This document shows, piece after piece, positions 20,083 through 20,456 of a stretch of 20,456 bases of DNA. The notes under the pieces were generated by a model. It was given only the letters and a program-made list of their open reading frames with translations, ran no database searches and was not told the origin of the DNA. A program made the translations under genes and the position numbers. The stretch lies in assembly GCA_030037405.1 (NCBI GenBank), contig JASHRK010000118.1, positions 1 to 20,456 of the forward strand, written 5' to 3'. The DNA is from Acidimicrobiales bacterium (GTDB taxonomy: Bacteria > Actinomycetota > Acidimicrobiia > Acidimicrobiales > Bog-793). Numbering within the stretch: the stretch's first letter is position 1; every line of letters starts with the position of its first letter.

Positions 20083-20456
20083 GCCTCGGCGCCCGTGCGG
20101 CTTGCGCCCGCCCGCTCGCCGGCTTCGCCCGCCTCCTCACCCGCCTCCCTGCCGGCCTCGAGGATGGCGGAGAGGACGTCTCGGGCGCGCACTGTCGGAG
20201 CGACGTCGTGCACGCGGACGATCCGGCATCCCCAGGCGATACCGAGGGCGGCGGCCGAGAGGGAGGCGTCGCGGCGCTCGCCGATGGCAAGCCCGAACGT
20301 ATCTCCGAGAAACGTCTTGTTAGAGGCCGAGAGCAGGAGGGGGTAACCGAGAGAGGCCAGTCGCCTGGAGGCGCCGAGAAGGGCGAGAGAGTGGTGCGTG
20401 GTCTTGCCGAGGTCGAGCCCGGCGTCGACGACGATGCGGCAGCGGTCCACGCCGGC
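20079..20456 (-). CDS. folP: dihydropteroate synthase, C-terminal part (cut by right window edge)
   Basis: This is the last roughly 125 residues of dihydropteroate synthase, which joins p-aminobenzoate to the pterin pyrophosphate in folate synthesis and is the sulfonamide target. Recognisable segments are RIVVDAGLDLGKTTHHSLALL, PLLLSASNKTFLGD, ERRDASLSAAALGIAWGCRIVRVHDV and a C-terminal helix ending in a Glu/Ala/Gly-rich tail. The pterin/phosphate-binding RVHDV is intact. The loop that reads SRK in E. coli-type enzymes reads SNK here, which I recall from a branch of actinobacterial homologues. The gene continues beyond the right edge, and the first codon in view is not its start. Its stop overlaps the holA GTG as GTGA. 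Confidence 0.9.
   Translation of the reverse strand, partial: AGVDRCRIVVDAGLDLGKTTHHSLALLGASRRLASLGYPLLLSASNKTFLGDTFGLAIGERRDASLSAAALGIAWGCRIVRVHDVAPTVRARDVLSAILEAGREAGEEAGEAGERAGASRTGAEA

Overview
This is a high-GC window from the chromosome of an actinobacterium. A WhiB iron-sulfur regulator, a DUF3107 protein, a PdtaS-type sensor kinase, many GTG/TTG starts and long runs of overlapping genes all point that way. The gene set (paired ArsA/Get3-like ATPases beside PdtaS and WhiB, an EtfBA pair, a zinc-ribbon/cyclase/AAA/TPR protein) would suit the Acidimicrobiia. That class assignment is inference; no rRNA or tRNA gene is visible. I see no insertion sequence, integrase, phage gene or CRISPR array, and composition looks uniform, so this reads as core chromosome.

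Positions 1-8007 (+ strand). A dGTPase-like HD hydrolase, cut by the left edge, is followed by a tight seven-gene run: DUF3107 protein, two ArsA/Get3-like ATPases, a histidinol-phosphatase-type PHP hydrolase, PdtaS sensor kinase, a SigE-type ECF sigma factor and a single-pass membrane protein. Four of the six junctions are 4-base stop/start overlaps and the other two are 23-base gaps, so the run is probably one coupled transcript joining signal sensing, transcription control and a membrane-protein-targeting type ATPase pair.

Positions 8008-8602. A whiB1-like gene on the minus strand converges on that operon, with a hairpin between the two stops. It diverges from etfB across a regulatory region holding a perfect CRP-type box (TGTGA-N6-TCACA) and a second inverted repeat.

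Positions 8603-10487 (+). etfB and etfA encode the two subunits of an electron transfer flavoprotein. They are separated by a spacer made largely of 13-bp tandem repeats. GC-rich hairpins follow etfA.

Positions 10779-13486 (+). An MBOAT O-acyltransferase and a membrane-anchored SGNH hydrolase form a likely two-gene module for O-acylation of an envelope polysaccharide. The gap upstream carries two adjacent palindromes.

Positions 13550-17107 (+). One 1185-residue signalling protein has a double zinc ribbon, a class III cyclase domain, a STAND/AAA-type ATPase and a TPR-like C-terminal half.

Positions 17098-20456 (- strand). A compact operon reads, in transcription order, folP (cut by the right edge), holA, an inositol-monophosphatase family gene, a GNAT acetyltransferase and ppa. 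Most junctions overlap by 1-4 bases. Its last gene overlaps the end of the cyclase gene tail to tail by 10 bp.

Nothing here is clearly a new system. The most unusual items are the coupled sensor/sigma/ATPase operon, the ATPase pair in which one partner lacks the signature P-loop lysine, the CRP-type box at whiB1 in a window that also encodes a cyclase, and the etfB-etfA tandem repeat.
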